Of a DNA stretch of 5,584 nt, positions 5,339 through 5,584 are shown piece by piece. The notes beneath the pieces were generated by a model. It saw only the letters and a list, made by a program, of their open reading frames with translations, was not told the DNA's origin and did not search any database. The position numbers were made by a program, and so were the translations under genes. Source of the DNA: an uncultured Eubacteriales bacterium (GTDB lineage: Bacteria; Bacillota_A; Clostridia; Oscillospirales; Oscillospiraceae); assembly GCA_949742895.1 (NCBI GenBank), contig CATJRT010000076.1, positions 1-5,584 on the forward strand. The letters run 5' to 3'. Positions within the stretch are counted from its first letter, which is position 1; every line of letters begins with the position of its first letter.

Positions 5339-5584
5339 TCAGAACGTAAGGTCCCCTGTGTTGTAGTGCTCCACATATTTCTGGCTGCTACTCTGGACGT
5401 GGGCCACCCGCTCAGGAGTGAAACGCAGGAAGATCATATCCCTGGGCGGCCATTTGAGGGCCAGGGTGAAGCGCTGCTCCTCCGTCAGGGGTTCCTCGGA
5501 AAAATAGAGGTAAGGGGTGCCGATGGAGGAGCGTTTGGCCGGGCCAAACAGGCCCTCCCGACCGCCCTGCCCGGAGGGGGCGGC
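5339..5584 (-). CDS. C-terminal part of an unrecognised protein (81 residues in window)
   Basis: An open frame enters from the right edge and ends with TGA at 5341-5339. It is followed 14 bases later by a terminator of the same orientation, which is the main evidence that it is a real gene. The visible C-terminus is soluble-looking and mixed in charge. It includes GTPYLYFSEEPLTEEQRF and a stretch with KWPPRDMIFLRFTPERVAHV, and it ends in NTGDLTF. I see no membrane segment and no catalytic motif, and I do not recognise a family. The complementary plus-strand frame is also open (ATG at 5327), but it has no ribosome binding site and a less protein-like composition. The terminator separates this gene from the GH3 unit, so a functional link is not implied. 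Confidence 0.6.
   Translation of the reverse strand, partial: AAPSGQGGREGLFGPAKRSSIGTPYLYFSEEPLTEEQRFTLALKWPPRDMIFLRFTPERVAHVQSSSQKYVEHYNTGDLTF

Noticed and set aside
5327..5584. Plus-strand open frame from ATG 5327 to the right edge
   Set aside because: It has the same codon phase as the minus-strand gene and is open only as its mirror. It has no ribosome binding site, and the terminator favours minus-strand transcription.
1..5584. Search for CRISPR arrays, tRNA/rRNA genes, insertion sequences or attachment sites
   Set aside because: No regularly spaced repeats, cloverleaf, transposase motif or terminal repeats were seen on reading both strands.

Overview
The window is a GC-rich stretch of bacterial chromosome in which all supportable genes lie on the minus strand. 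Strong Shine-Dalgarno sequences (AAGGAGGA, AAAAGGAG), a Cys-type sulfatase, a cytoplasmic family 3 glycosidase and AT-rich promoter DNA between GC-rich genes suggest a high-GC Firmicute. The style resembles gut Oscillospiraceae/clostridia. This placement is inference from style only; no marker gene is present.

Layout in transcription order (right to left). (1) Bases 5584-5339 hold the last 81 codons of an unrecognised protein, closed by a strong intrinsic terminator at 5324-5288. (2) A 193-bp non-coding region (5338-5146) holds that terminator, an AT-rich putative promoter overlapping a perfect 8+1+8 palindrome, a small 5'-UTR hairpin and a near-perfect ribosome binding site. (3) A complete 817-residue GH3 glycoside hydrolase (5145-2692) follows. 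(4) A 73-bp gap carries an 11-bp GC hairpin and the sulfatase ribosome binding site. (5) A complete 539-residue formylglycine-type sulfatase/phosphonate-monoesterase-superfamily enzyme (2618-999) follows. (6) A MATE-family transporter starts at a GTG that overlaps the sulfatase stop by four bases (GTGA) and runs off the left edge of the window.

The last three genes look like one transcription unit: glycosidase, sulfatase, efflux-type transporter. Neither enzyme has a signal peptide, so both should act in the cytoplasm on an imported substrate. An attractive but unproven reading is a small catabolic or detoxification module for a sulfated glycoside: the sulfate ester and the sugar are removed inside the cell, and the MATE pump exports an aglycone or other product. 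No uptake system, regulator or sulfatase-maturating enzyme is visible here. The genes are individually ordinary family members. The combination, the cis-elements and a few active-site deviations are the points worth a second look.
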